64,000 nucleotides of DNA from Coriaria nepalensis (Eukaryota; Streptophyta; Magnoliopsida; Cucurbitales; Coriariaceae). Shown in pieces: positions 29,214-40,085 of the stretch. The notes beneath the pieces were generated by a model, which was not told where the DNA came from, searched no databases, and saw nothing but the letters and a program-made list of their open reading frames with translations. The translations under genes and the position numbers were made by a program. The stretch is from contig CP114488.1 of the NCBI GenBank assembly GCA_027186245.1, forward strand, positions 7,669,501 to 7,733,500, written 5' to 3'. The first letter of the stretch is position 1; the number at the start of each line of letters is the position of its first letter.

Positions 29214-30521
29214 ATGGCTTCGTTAATGTCATCTACATCTCTAATCCCTTCAACCTCTTCTTCTTCTTCTTCTTCAAAAATATTCAATGCTGCAATCCAC
29301 GTCCCAAAGCTTCCAGGACTACGTTTCCCAATCAAGAAAACACCAACAAGAAAGCTACCTGATCATGATCAAGAAATCCTTATAAACTCCAAAAATCGAT
29401 CCACAAATAATACATTAGTACTCCCTCAACTTGATCAAACCAATATTTATACAAGTATTACGAATTCGACCGCTGTGATCGCACAACTTAACTTGCTCCT
29501 AGAGATGGTATCCGATAGAATCGAGACACACAACAACATCGCCATCCAACGTGATAACTGGAACACCCTCCTATTAAACTCCATCAACATGATCACACTC
29601 ACGGGAACCACCATGGCTGGCCTTGCAGCTGCCACCGCAGAACCTCTCTTTGCCTTGAAACTATCATCCACCCTCCTTTTCTCAGCCGCCACGGGGATGC
29701 TACTAATTATGAATAAGATCCAGCCTTCACAGCTCGCTGAAGAGCAACGTAACGCCACAAGACTCTTCAAGCAACTCCAAACCCAAATCCAAACCATGCT
29801 TATAACTACTACTACTACAAATCCTCATGGCCTTACCCAAAAAGATGTGAAGGAAGTAATGGAGAGAATCTTAGCGCTTGACAAGGCCTACCCTCTTCCC
29901 TTACTCGGAGCAATGCTAGAAAAATTCCCCGCAACATACGAGCCGGCCAAGTGGTGGCCTAATAATAGTACTACCGGTACAATTAATGAACCCATACTTA
30001 AAAGAAGCCGATCGATGAATGGATGGAGTGAGGAGCTTGAAGAAGAAATGAGAGAGATTATTGATGTGATCAAGAAGAAGGATATAGAAGATTACACAAG
30101 GTTAGGTAATATAGTGCTGAAGGTTAACAAGATGTTGGCCATTTCAGGGCCTTTGCTAACCGGCATGGCGGCTTTAAGCTCGGGTTTTATGGGAAACGGA
30201 TCATCATGGGGTGCTATAATTGCATTGGCTTGTGGATCTTTAGCGAGTGCAGTTAATGCTTTGGAGCATGGATGTCAAGTCGGGATGGTGTTTGAGATGT
30301 ATAGAAATTGCGGCGGCTTCTTCAAGCAAATGGAAGATTCTGTTGAGGCCACACTTGGTGAAAGAGATTTGGAGAAAAGAGACAACGGTGAGCTTTTTGA
30401 AATGAAGGTGGCTTTAAAATTAGGAAGAAGCTTGTCTCAGTTGAGACAACTTGCAAGAAAATCGGCTTCTTCTCGTCGAGATGGAATTCCAGTTGATGAG
30501 TTTGCTAGCAAACTTTTTTGA
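29214..30521 (+). CDS. At4g22030-like protein (left palindrome copy)
   Basis: An intronless 435-codon gene. The N-terminus (MASLMSSTSLIPSTSSSSSSS, then KIFNAAIHVPKLPGLRF) resembles a chloroplast transit peptide. The body is helical, with hydrophobic segments near 123-160 (MAGLAAATAEPLFALKLSSTLLFSAATGMLLIMNKIQPSQLAEEQRNA in part) and near 310-345 (AISGPLLTGMAALSSGF, GAIIALACGSLASAVNALEHG). The central GWSEELEEEMREI is a family hallmark. Plant databases call such proteins probable F-box protein At4g22030, but no F-box is visible, and the biochemical role is unknown to me. A TATA box and a short leader support the start. An identical protein is encoded in inverted orientation at 31224..32531, with the two stop codons facing each other. 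Confidence 0.9.
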   Translation: MASLMSSTSLIPSTSSSSSSSKIFNAAIHVPKLPGLRFPIKKTPTRKLPDHDQEILINSKNRSTNNTLVLPQLDQTNIYTSITNSTAVIAQLNLLLEMVSDRIETHNNIAIQRDNWNTLLLNSINMITLTGTTMAGLAAATAEPLFALKLSSTLLFSAATGMLLIMNKIQPSQLAEEQRNATRLFKQLQTQIQTMLITTTTTNPHGLTQKDVKEVMERILALDKAYPLPLLGAMLEKFPATYEPAKWWPNNSTTGTINEPILKRSRSMNGWSEELEEEMREIIDVIKKKDIEDYTRLGNIVLKVNKMLAISGPLLTGMAALSSGFMGNGSSWGAIIALACGSLASAVNALEHGCQVGMVFEMYRNCGGFFKQMEDSVEATLGERDLEKRDNGELFEMKVALKLGRSLSQLRQLARKSASSRRDGIPVDEFASKLF

Positions 30522-30631
30522 CTAATTAACACTTGTTCATAATTAACATGTTATTATTCTTTTATTCTTTAATTTGTATGACAAACTTTTTTCTACACTT
30601 ATATCACCATTCAAAAAAGTCCTCGGTCTCA

Positions 30632-31113
30632 ATTTATACACTTATATCACTACAACATAATAATATTGTTTATTTGTTTGTTACTTGTTCGTTGTGTTGT
30701 TACGATTAATTGAATGATTATTATAATGATTTGATGACAGTATAATCATTCATAGGCATAATGAATCGAAGATAATATTTATTATGCTAAGATTGATGTT
30801 AAGATTATGAAGGTTATATAGTCTATAAAGTAGAAATAAAACCTTACCATGTTAGAAATGATATAGCATGATGGTTTAAAAATGATAAAAGCATTTGCAT
30901 GCTATGATTAAATGTATAAGTTCGTACACCCAATTAAAAATGGTAATGTTATGCTAACATAAGTAAAGATTAATAAGCATGCATATGCATAACATTAAAG
31001 TGAGGTGATGCCGAATCTTAAGAAAGATCGCTTGTCAGTCATGAAATACTCCAAATAATATTAAAGAAAGGTCATAGCGAATCGTTGCAAAAACTCTTTC
31101 ATCTTTCCTAAAC
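30632..31113. repeat. Palindrome spacer, inverted copy of outer repeat
   Basis: The 482 bp between the arms is AT-rich and codes for nothing obvious. From about 30645 to 31097 it is a diverged reverse complement of about 34448..34900. Shared words include TAACAAACAAATAAACAAT (34860s), CATTATGCCTATGAATGATTATACTGT, CTAGCATGGTAAGGTTTTATTTCTACTTTATA and GCATATGCATGCTTATTAATCTTTACTTATGTTAGCATAACATTA, all in matching inverted order (words longer than 20 are described by their starts). The spacer is thus part of the repeat family that flanks the right arm. Confidence 0.85.
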
Positions 31114-31223
31114 TGAGACCGAGGACTTTTTTGAATGGTGATATAAGTGTAGAAAAGAGTTTGTCATACAAATTAAAGAATAAAAGAATAATAACATGTT
31201 AATTATGAACAAGTGTTAATTAG

Positions 31224-32531
31224 TCAAAAAAGTTTGCTAGCAAACTCATCAACTGGAATTCCATCTCGACGAGAAGAAGCCGATTTTCTTGCAAGTTGTC
31301 TCAACTGAGACAAGCTTCTTCCTAATTTTAAAGCCACCTTCATTTCAAAAAGCTCACCGTTGTCTCTTTTCTCCAAATCTCTTTCACCAAGTGTGGCCTC
31401 AACAGAATCTTCCATTTGCTTGAAGAAGCCGCCGCAATTTCTATACATCTCAAACACCATCCCGACTTGACATCCATGCTCCAAAGCATTAACTGCACTC
31501 GCTAAAGATCCACAAGCCAATGCAATTATAGCACCCCATGATGATCCGTTTCCCATAAAACCCGAGCTTAAAGCCGCCATGCCGGTTAGCAAAGGCCCTG
31601 AAATGGCCAACATCTTGTTAACCTTCAGCACTATATTACCTAACCTTGTGTAATCTTCTATATCCTTCTTCTTGATCACATCAATAATCTCTCTCATTTC
31701 TTCTTCAAGCTCCTCACTCCATCCATTCATCGATCGGCTTCTTTTAAGTATGGGTTCATTAATTGTACCGGTAGTACTATTATTAGGCCACCACTTGGCC
31801 GGCTCGTATGTTGCGGGGAATTTTTCTAGCATTGCTCCGAGTAAGGGAAGAGGGTAGGCCTTGTCAAGCGCTAAGATTCTCTCCATTACTTCCTTCACAT
31901 CTTTTTGGGTAAGGCCATGAGGATTTGTAGTAGTAGTAGTTATAAGCATGGTTTGGATTTGGGTTTGGAGTTGCTTGAAGAGTCTTGTGGCGTTACGTTG
32001 CTCTTCAGCGAGCTGTGAAGGCTGGATCTTATTCATAATTAGTAGCATCCCCGTGGCGGCTGAGAAAAGGAGGGTGGATGATAGTTTCAAGGCAAAGAGA
32101 GGTTCTGCGGTGGCAGCTGCAAGGCCAGCCATGGTGGTTCCCGTGAGTGTGATCATGTTGATGGAGTTTAATAGGAGGGTGTTCCAGTTATCACGTTGGA
32201 TGGCGATGTTGTTGTGTGTCTCGATTCTATCGGATACCATCTCTAGGAGCAAGTTAAGTTGTGCGATCACAGCGGTCGAATTCGTAATACTTGTATAAAT
32301 ATTGGTTTGATCAAGTTGAGGGAGTACTAATGTATTATTTGTGGATCGATTTTTGGAGTTTATAAGGATTTCTTGATCATGATCAGGTAGCTTTCTTGTT
32401 GGTGTTTTCTTGATTGGGAAACGTAGTCCTGGAAGCTTTGGGACGTGGATTGCAGCATTGAATATTTTTGAAGAAGAAGAAGAAGAAGAGGTTGAAGGGA
32501 TTAGAGATGTAGATGACATTAACGAAGCCAT
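31224..32531 (-). CDS. At4g22030-like protein (right palindrome copy)
   Basis: An intronless gene of 435 codons whose predicted protein is identical to that at 29214..30521, with the same promoter, TATA box (mirror at 32611..32618) and 3' flank to 31114. It is open, with no lesion, so it should be as functional as the left copy. It runs toward the left copy and the stop codons are 702 bases apart, so unterminated transcripts of either gene would be self-complementary. Confidence 0.9.
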   Translation of the reverse strand: MASLMSSTSLIPSTSSSSSSSKIFNAAIHVPKLPGLRFPIKKTPTRKLPDHDQEILINSKNRSTNNTLVLPQLDQTNIYTSITNSTAVIAQLNLLLEMVSDRIETHNNIAIQRDNWNTLLLNSINMITLTGTTMAGLAAATAEPLFALKLSSTLLFSAATGMLLIMNKIQPSQLAEEQRNATRLFKQLQTQIQTMLITTTTTNPHGLTQKDVKEVMERILALDKAYPLPLLGAMLEKFPATYEPAKWWPNNSTTGTINEPILKRSRSMNGWSEELEEEMREIIDVIKKKDIEDYTRLGNIVLKVNKMLAISGPLLTGMAALSSGFMGNGSSWGAIIALACGSLASAVNALEHGCQVGMVFEMYRNCGGFFKQMEDSVEATLGERDLEKRDNGELFEMKVALKLGRSLSQLRQLARKSASSRRDGIPVDEFASKLF

Positions 32532-33048
32532 GAGTTTGAAATATACAACAGCGAGCTAACTGGCTAAATTGAGTTCCTTTGTGTTTGTAATTGTCTCTGG
32601 TTTGTTTGCATATTTATAGGTGGTTCAAATTTTGAAGAGGATGTTGATTGTTGACTAGGGAAATCATGATGGACTGACTTAGCCTACCAGCTGACTTGTT
32701 CCCTCTTTTGTTTAATTTTTGCCTGTTCAAAATTTCCTGCCTGGTCTTTAATAACGACCTGGTAAACATAAGGCCCAATGGCCTTTAATATGTATTAGGC
32801 CCAATAATCCATTAGATGGGCCGAGCTCGAGTCCAGAACGCTCTTATCGGTAGCAGCCTCATGGTCCCGTTGTCGAAAGCAAGTTAAGCACGCAAGTAAG
32901 CAACAACACACACACACACACACACACACCATGTCTGATGTCAATACCTATGACTTCCTGAGAATCTGATTGGCCAGGAAAATAAAAATAAAATAAAAAA
33001 TAAAAAATAAATTCATCTTCTTATTCCTCCTCCAAATATCCAGAAACC
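32532..33048. promoter_or_regulatory. Second copy of the divergent promoter
   Basis: The mirror image of 28697..29213, with the same three TGGGCC/GGCCCA elements and CA/TG run. Here it drives the right At4g22030-like gene on one side and only a truncated thioesterase exon on the other. Confidence 0.7.
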
Positions 33049-33735
33049 ATGATACGCTTCAGAAAACAATTCATTACAACTTGCCACCACCTTCTCAGTC
33101 TCAGAGCCTCCTCCTCCTCCTCCTCCTCCTCCGCTCGTTTTCCCGGCCAAAATTCTACCTTGATTCTGCACAGAATCATCCAGACGATGTCGTTTTCTTC
33201 CCATCCTGTTTCGGTCCCAGACTCCTTAACCCCTCCTTCTTCAAACGCAGTTCCAGTTGTTTCGACGGTGAATTCTCCCTTCGAGAGCTCTCCCGCTATA
33301 GACGCAGGCTCTTTGATCCGGAAACCAATCAGCTTATGGCCTGGAATGTACCATTCGCCTGTCACCAATGCTCTATGGGAAGCTAGATCGAGCATTTTTG
33401 GAAAAAATGGCGATGCTTCTACTACTGATCGTGTTCCTTTGCAAAGTGAATTGCCCGTAAAAGCTCCGTCACAGAGCCGGACTGGGGTTGTGTACAAATT
33501 CTCTTCTGATTTTACACTCAGAGAGCAGTATAGGAATCCGTGGAATGAGATTAGGATGGGGAAGCTGCTTGAAGATCTTGATGCTCTTGCCGGGACCATC
33601 TCGTACAAGGTATATGAAGCCTTTTACAACAGCTCACTTAAAAAGTTATATAATTTGGTGAATGAAAATGCATTTCTGTATCTTCTTGATTCTGGATTCT
33701 TTCCTACATTTTTTTTTTTTACCTGCATGTAAATT
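33049..33735 (+). pseudogene. Truncated thioesterase copy (exon 1 only)
   Basis: Exon 1 (33049..33609) is an exact copy of the intact gene's exon 1, with the same ATG and 187 codons. The splice donor GTATATGAAG is kept. Only about 215 bases of intron 1 follow before the arm ends at 33825; exons 2-5 are missing. Without splicing, the frame reads on into intron sequence and stops near 33732, giving about 227 residues: an N-terminal targeting region without a complete hotdog domain. It arose with the inverted duplication. Confidence 0.9.
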
Positions 33736-33839
33736 CATTAACCACTTGAGATGGAGCTATGCTCTAGAACCAGATTGTTACAACAAATCCTCTCTGTCTT
33801 GCCTGAACTGATCCCAAAGTGTATGAGATATATTTTTTA

Positions 33840-35684
33840 TGATAGAGTATGTAATCTGGCCTAGTCTGACAGGCCATAATTCTGGTAACGCTCCGCCTTA
33901 TCAGTGGCTGTCTCTATCAAATGCTTTGAAGGGAACTCGCACAGCCGGTAGGGGCATTCCCTTTTTTACTTTACTTTAAAATAAATTTTGCGAAAATACC
34001 GTAAAAATTTGAAATTCCTTTTATATACACTATAAGTGAACCTTCTTCATAGAGAAATAAATCCCAAAGTTTTTGAGCAAGAATAATTTTGTTTCAAAAT
34101 ATATACTTACGTAAGTTCATTCAAGAGGTTTGAATTTTTCAAACTTCTTGTCTTCCCATAAGTCGTGTCTCATATTTACAATCTTACATGGTTGACATAC
34201 TTCATTCGCCCGATTCTTAAGCTATAACTTTACATTTATAATTCTCTACAACATAAGGTAAATATCTATGAGCTATAAGCTCAATAAATATAGGTGTTTA
34301 CTCACCCTTATTAATCTCTGAATGATTATTTTAAATAAGTGCTTTCATGACTCATAGTTAGCATGTATAAATTCATATCCTCCTATGTTGAGGTCCTGAG
34401 GATGCTAGTGGCGATAGTTCAACTGATATTTGATCAACCATCCGCTATGACCGTTGCAATGATTCGCTATGACCTTTCTTTAACATTATTTGGAGTTTTT
34501 CATGATCGACAAGCGATCCCTCTTATGATCCGACAGCACCTCACTTTAATGTTATGCATATGCATGCTTATTAATCTTTACTTATGTTAGCATAACATTA
34601 CCCCTTTTAATTGGGTGTACGAACCTATATATTTAATCGTAGCATACAAAGGCTTATATCATTCTTAAACCATCATGCTATATCATTTCTAGCATGGTAA
34701 GGTTTTATTTCTACTTTATATGCTATATAACTTTCATAATCTTAACATCAATCTTAGCATAATAAATGTTATCTTCGATTCATTATGCCTATGAATGATT
34801 ATACTGTCCTCAAATCATTATAATAATCATTCAATTAATCTTAGCAACACAACGAACAAGTAACAAACAAATAAACAATGTTCTTATATTGTAGTGAAGC
34901 TATACTTACAGCTTTTCACGAATGTTTGAGGCCTAAATCTCGTTTTCCTTCTTTCTCCTTTTCTTCTTCCCTCTCTTTATTTTTCTTTCTCTTCATTTTT
35001 CTTATTGATTATAACTAACTGGCTGTGGCTTTTATAGTGAGATTTAGCCATGCCACTTAATATATGATTATGACAAGTGTATGCCATCCGTCTGGGCACT
35101 TTTCTTCAATGATGACTAATCCAAGATAAATAATGCTTAAACTGTTATTTTGATCATATCTAATGGATCGTGGCTGTTATAGAGAGACATGTGAGTTTAG
35201 CCATGCCACTTAGTGTATAATTACGACAAGTGTATGTCATATGTTTGGATAATTATCCTTTAGTGATGACTAACCTAAAGTAATTAATGTTTAGGCTGCT
35301 GTTCAGATTCACTTAATCTGCATCGATCCCGTATGAGAAAACTTACAGACCGAGGTCTCAAATAACATCTATCGGGCTGGGTTCCCAATCTAGATCGAAA
35401 TCTTTTCTTCTTTCCCAGACCGATGTCTTTTCTGCTTTCCTAGATCGAGGTCTTTCCTGTTTTCCGAGACCGAGGTTTTAAATAATGTCTATTAGTCTAG
35501 GTTTCCAATCCAGACCGAGCTCTTTGCACAATGAGGGCATCGACCTCATCAACCTATTCACGTATGGAAGCCGTCAACCCGTCGACCTCTTCACATATTT
35601 TTGAAGGCATATTGAAGGCATATAAACCCCTTCAAACTTATTTACCCATTCCTATGCCTAGTATAGAAGTATTGGGGGTTTACA
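33840..35684. mobile_element. Probable LTR-retroelement fragment
   Basis: Directly outside the right arm, a non-coding stretch starts TGATAGAGTATG and ends near GGGGGTTTACA. It has repeated GACCGAGGTCT-type words (35340..35530), two copies of a block starting at GTGAGTTTAGCCATGCCACT-like sequence (about 35030 and 35190), and no open frames. Its 34448..34900 part recurs inverted as the palindrome spacer. The TG...CA ends and sub-repeats suggest a long LTR, but no target duplication was found and the boundaries are uncertain. Confidence 0.45.
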
Positions 35685-36582
35685 ATTCCATATCAATTTG
35701 AACAGAAAATGAGTTTGAATTTATGGAAGAGTTCTTATTTAAATGAAGATTACATATTTCAACAGCAATACATTGACTTTCTTTATGATTTGAACTAGGA
35801 ATTATAAAGGATAAACATAGTTTATGACATAGATTTTGATGAACCAATGTTAATTGCATCAATACATGGAAATGAAGTAAGAAGGTTATTACAAATCAAG
35901 TAGTATAACTCTTGTGTTTGCTTACCAATCCCTAACACCATTTCAGTCATTAGATCCTGAGAAACACAGTTAGTGGGAAAGAATGATAAAAACATATTGT
36001 TATCTTTTGGCAATTGAGACACAGAAAGTAGGTTATACTTGAAGTTTGATACATAAAGCACATTTTTCAAGGTAATGGTGGGAGAAATTTTAATGGTTCC
36101 AGATGGGTTACATTAGTTTTTAAACCACTTAGCAATAATATTATGGATGAGAATGGTAAAGATGCACAATTTTTAGAACTGATCATATTGTCTAAAGAAC
36201 GAGTCATGTGATTACTAGCTTATGTTTCTATTATTCAATATGAATTGTTTGAATGAGGGTAGGCTAATAGATGTACCAGCTTAGTTTACCGCATTATTAG
36301 TTGGTGGTGCATTCTCTTTGCTCATCATTTGCACGACTTGTTGATATTGATCTGAAGTGAAAAAATTTTCCAGCATTGGTTAATTCTAAGCTAACTGTTT
36401 TGGCTTGTATAGAGTTTCATTTGGTTTAATTGGATCATTTGTATCCCCTTGAACACAATGTGCAACATTTAGTTTGTATGGTTTCTTATTCTTTGTAAAT
36501 TTGAAATGAGCAGGGTATCCCACTAATTTATAGCATGTCTTTTTTGTGTCTTTTCATGTGATAGTATTCACATTCAGGTTTT

Positions 36583-36662
36583 TGTTCATTGTTCCAAGAA
36601 CCATAGTTCAATTTAGGTGGATTGTTCATTGTTCCAAGAACCATAGTTCAATTTAGGTGGAT
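36583..36662. repeat. Perfect 40 bp tandem duplication
   Basis: A 40-base unit beginning TGTTCATTGTTCCAAGAACC and ending TTTAGGTGGAT occurs twice without mismatch (36583..36622 and 36623..36662). It abuts the start of the solo LTR at 36663. Confidence 0.9.
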
Positions 36663-38642
36663 TGTTAGAGTAGAATATTGAAAGTGTATGCTTGTCAAGC
36701 CAATCAGATTTTGAGTTGATGAGATAAATACTTTATGTGAATATTAGCAAGACATTATTTATATTAGCATTAATGAAAGACAGTTAGTATTTATCATGTT
36801 TATTGATTTTGTTGGAATTAATATTATATGTTTTATATATACATGTCATGATAAAGTCCAAAATCTATAATTATGCACTCTGGTGATCATGATATACATC
36901 TTGCTAGTAGAGACTCAAGTCGCTAAAAGCTCTTAAGATACAAACGGTTCATTGTCATAAGATCTCAAGAATGGACATTGATTGATCTAGATAGACAATC
37001 ATATAATTCATTACTTAATTATTAGGGTGACCGATCTCACAGCCAGTGGTATTAGTAGAACATCATGATGATTGCGTAAGCATTTAGTAAAGACTAGTGG
37101 TATTAAATGTATACTTAGACAATTCTCAAATGTAATTAATACTAACTATTATTGAGAATTATTTAGTAACTATTTTACATGTGATCCTCCGACTTGAGAC
37201 ATCATGATTTTCTTGAGTACCAAACTTCATACTTTGACATCATCCCTATTAGTCCTAGCTATTGGTGAACACAAGGTGAACTGTTAGGGATGAAGTGTTC
37301 TGCAAAAAGAATTATGAGTAGTCAAGAAGGAATTCATCGCTTCCATATTTGAAATAAAGTCATATGGATCATATAGTTTATTGAACATGGAATCTTTGTA
37401 AAGTAGTATAGTTTGAAAGGAATTTTTGTGAATCCATTGTCGATGTTCAATAAAAGTATGATGGTTTATATGATTTGTCTATTAAAGTATAACAGTTAAA
37501 CAATGCCCTATGCCGAATCAAGATATTAGCAAGATAGAATGATTGTTATTGTAAGTATACGATGGTCATAAACAGGTTCTTTCGGAAGATGATACTTCTC
37601 ATCTCCTCTGCAGTTTTGATACTTTGTTAGAAATTAATCTTGACTTAGCGGTTTAAAGTTAATTAATCATGAGATGATTAACTTAATAGTTTAATTTAAA
37701 AGGTTTTTTTTTAATTAAATAAATTTAATTTAGAATTAAATAAAATCATAAAAGGTGTTATGAAATCTTATTGGCGGCATGATGTAGAACTTAATCGATC
37801 ACACATATAAGATTCAAAATAACACAATTAATGTTTTGTGGGAGAAAAAGGAAAAATGGACTAAAACCATTTTGGAGTAGAATAGTAATTTGACATATAG
37901 TTTGACTATAAGGACAAAATTGTAATTATTAATTTGTTAATTTAATGTCATGCAGTTCTGATAGCACAATTAAATATGACATTAAATTAATTGAAAATTA
38001 ATAAGTTGCATATGAACTTTTATTTAATTATAAAATGGTCCTAATGGTTCATAATTAACAATCGGATATTAAAGGTTAAAGGGTCATAATAAATTTATGA
38101 GTGGCTGGCAATTTAATTGGCTTTAGCCTATCTCACTTTTGTGTTTTAAGGTAATTAGAATTCCTAATGAGATTAGGAATGTATAACCTAGCATTTACTT
38201 ATAAATACAAGGCATATGGTATCAAAAATCAACAAGTGCTAACACAAGTCTCTTGGCCGAAAATCTCTAGAGAGACAAAAAAAAGTATTTTCTATTCCAT
38301 TTTCCTGAACTTATTGTTTCATGAGTTGAAACCTTAAGTAGAAAGTTAACTGTACAAAATGAATTGTATGGATAACAGCGAGAAGGTGAACACGTGGGCG
38401 CCTACCCATCCTATTCAAAAAAAGTTCTGTAAATCAAAAAATATATTTCATTTCTTTAAACCTTGATTTAATATTGATGAGATTTACTGTATTTTCTGTG
38501 AAATAAACTATATGTGATATAATTGTCCTATCCAAGGATACGCTAGGATATGAAACTATGTATGCTAGGATATAATATGAATATTTTAAATATTTCTTAT
38601 GTTGCATTTATTCTATTATATGTGTGTATCTATTTCCTAACA
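36663..38642 (+). mobile_element. Solo LTR, 1.98 kb, nested in Copia gag
   Basis: The element starts TGTTAG and ends CTAACA, the usual inverted LTR ends, and contains no coding frame. A TATA-like ACTTATAAATACAAGG near 38199 followed by a transcribed-looking leader supports plus orientation. The flanking DNA on both sides reads as one Copia gag in the opposite direction. The five bases on either side (TGGAT and GAATG) do not match, so no target duplication is visible. Confidence 0.65.
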
Positions 38643-39020
38643 GAATGTTGTTGCAATTGATTCTATTGTAGGTTGGATTCCAAGGGTCTTTTGACTTTCA
38701 TCATGTGTGATCATGGAAAATGCATCATTGACTATAGGTAAATTATTCATCAATAAGATTTAACTTATTGTTGGTTTATATCCTTCATTGAGCCCAATAG
38801 GAAATTGTAATAGTTTTTGTTGATTCATGATCAAACACTGCTTCGCAAAATTCAAAGTTGCTAGGAGCTTCATTAATTTAGAATTTTGAAATTAAGGAGA
38901 TGAGCAGCGGCGGCGGTGAAAAAGGTCTGGCAACCACGTCAACTCCAATAAAATTTCTAAAGTTGATTTGAGGCTACCTAGTCGTTGTCAAATTGAACTC
39001 CGTCGTTGATTACAGAGCTT

Positions 39021-39053
39021 TCCCTCCCTCCCTCTCTCTCTCTCTCTCTCTCT
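39021..39053. repeat. CT-rich microsatellite
   Basis: CCCTCCCTC followed by about twelve CT units, immediately before the preserved part of the UGT pseudogene. Confidence 0.85.
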
Positions 39054-39437
39054 AGACATATTAACCCTATGCTCTAATTCCTTAGATGCTTAGCTTCTAA
39101 GAGTCTCAAATAACCCTTGCTATTACAACCTTCACCTGCAACACCTTCAATCAGCCTTAAGACACTCACGTTAACATCAAGACCGTATCAGATGGTTATG
39201 ATGAAGGCAATATGCCAAGATTACAGGAGCTTACCATACTCGGTTCCAATCTGCCAGCTCATACACCCTAGCACAGCTCATCACCAAATACAAAAGCTTA
39301 GATAGCACGGTTGATTGCATAGTATGTGACCCATTCCTACTATGGGCTTTACATGTGGCCAAGGACTATAGCTTCCATACTACTCCATTGTATACTCAAA
39401 CCTTGTGTTGTTAACTTCAATTACTACAGTGTTTATT

Positions 39438-40085
39438 GTTAGAATAAACGTGACAATGCAAAATGTGCCTTACCTCAAGAACACAAGAGCAACAAACCCA
39501 TAAAAAATAGAGAAAGAGAAGCAAAGGTGTAAAAAAACATCAGCACAATTTCATTGATCGGAACTTGATTAAATACAAACATACATTCCTAAACAAAGTA
39601 CAACAACAGTGCACCATTAAATGGCCACACAAAAATGTGAATAATACTTACACTCAACAAGAGCATTGACACTTACAATCAAAAAAATAGACAAGGACTA
39701 AAAAACCAAAAAAACTGGATTTCTCCAACCACTTCACTATCAGAGAACCAAAAAAGGCCATAACTTAATCCATCTTCATTCTGTATTTACACTAAGCTTC
39801 TCTAGCAAACTAACATCAACTCAAACTTGTTCCAATGCATAAATAAGGGGATTGAACCATCCAAGATCAAAATTGTTCTTAAAACTGCCAATGGAACAGT
39901 AAAACAAAATTTGAGCTCAATCTTGACTTCCGGGTAACCAAAACACATAAGACTTGATCCCACAAGATTGTAATGATCTAGGTTTGCTTCTTGCTAAGGA
40001 GTCAATGTAGAAAATTGATCCAAACAAAAAGTCAATAATTTTGGGATCATCCTCCATTTGAGCAATTGGATCATGACTTCAGACA
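39438..40085 (-). repeat. 3' LTR of the Copia element
   Basis: 648 bp; pairs with 43801..44423. It contains an extra segment near 39815..39850 absent from the other LTR. Confidence 0.88.

Larger units (their letters stand above)
27919..30631 (+). repeat. Left arm of 2.71 kb inverted repeat
   Basis: This 2713 bp stretch is the reverse complement of 31114..33825. For most of its length coordinates pair as x + y = 61745, so no net insertion or deletion separates the arms there. The differences I found are one extra base in a poly-A run (13 A near 28024..28036 against 12 T) and one T/C change at 30588/31157. The arm holds part of intron 1 and exon 1 of the thioesterase gene, the divergent promoter with its TG repeat, and the entire At4g22030-like gene. 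The sharp ends are at 27919 (CATACACTTTGG side) and 30631 (CCTCGGTCTCA side). Confidence 0.95.
31114..33825 (-). repeat. Right arm of 2.71 kb inverted repeat
   Basis: This is the reverse complement of 27919..30631 with the two differences noted there. The inner end is at TGAGACCGAGG (31114). The outer end is at CCAAAGTGTATG (33825), after which the sequence changes to AGATATATT and then LTR-like DNA, whereas the left side continues into thioesterase intron 1. Left flank continuity with a working gene suggests that the left arm is the ancestral copy; that is inference. Confidence 0.95.
35685..38900 (-). mobile_element. Decayed Copia element, split by a solo LTR
   Basis: On the minus strand, about 38880..38643 encodes a Copia gag segment (PIGLNEGYKP, then LLMNNLPMIDDAFSM and an ESQK motif). 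Its continuation lies below 36662 (PPKLNYGSWNNEQ, then a degenerate zinc-knuckle area) and reaches a pre-integrase segment at 36070..35822 (NVLYVSNFKYNLLSVSQL). Stops and frameshifts are frequent and most of pol is missing. The two parts are separated by the 1.98 kb TGTTAG...CTAACA element, so this copy is older. Confidence 0.75.

Noticed and set aside
29447..29797. 116-codon minus-strand frame (and mirror 31948..32298)
   Set aside because: It lies wholly inside the opposite strand of the 435-codon gene and shows no recognisable protein pattern.
33840..35684. Complete LTR with target duplication
   Set aside because: TG...CA-like ends can be drawn but flanking pentamers do not match, and no primer site is convincing; kept only as a probable fragment.
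36583..36662. CRISPR-like direct repeats
   Set aside because: Only two contiguous 40 bp units with no spacers, in a plant nuclear retroelement.
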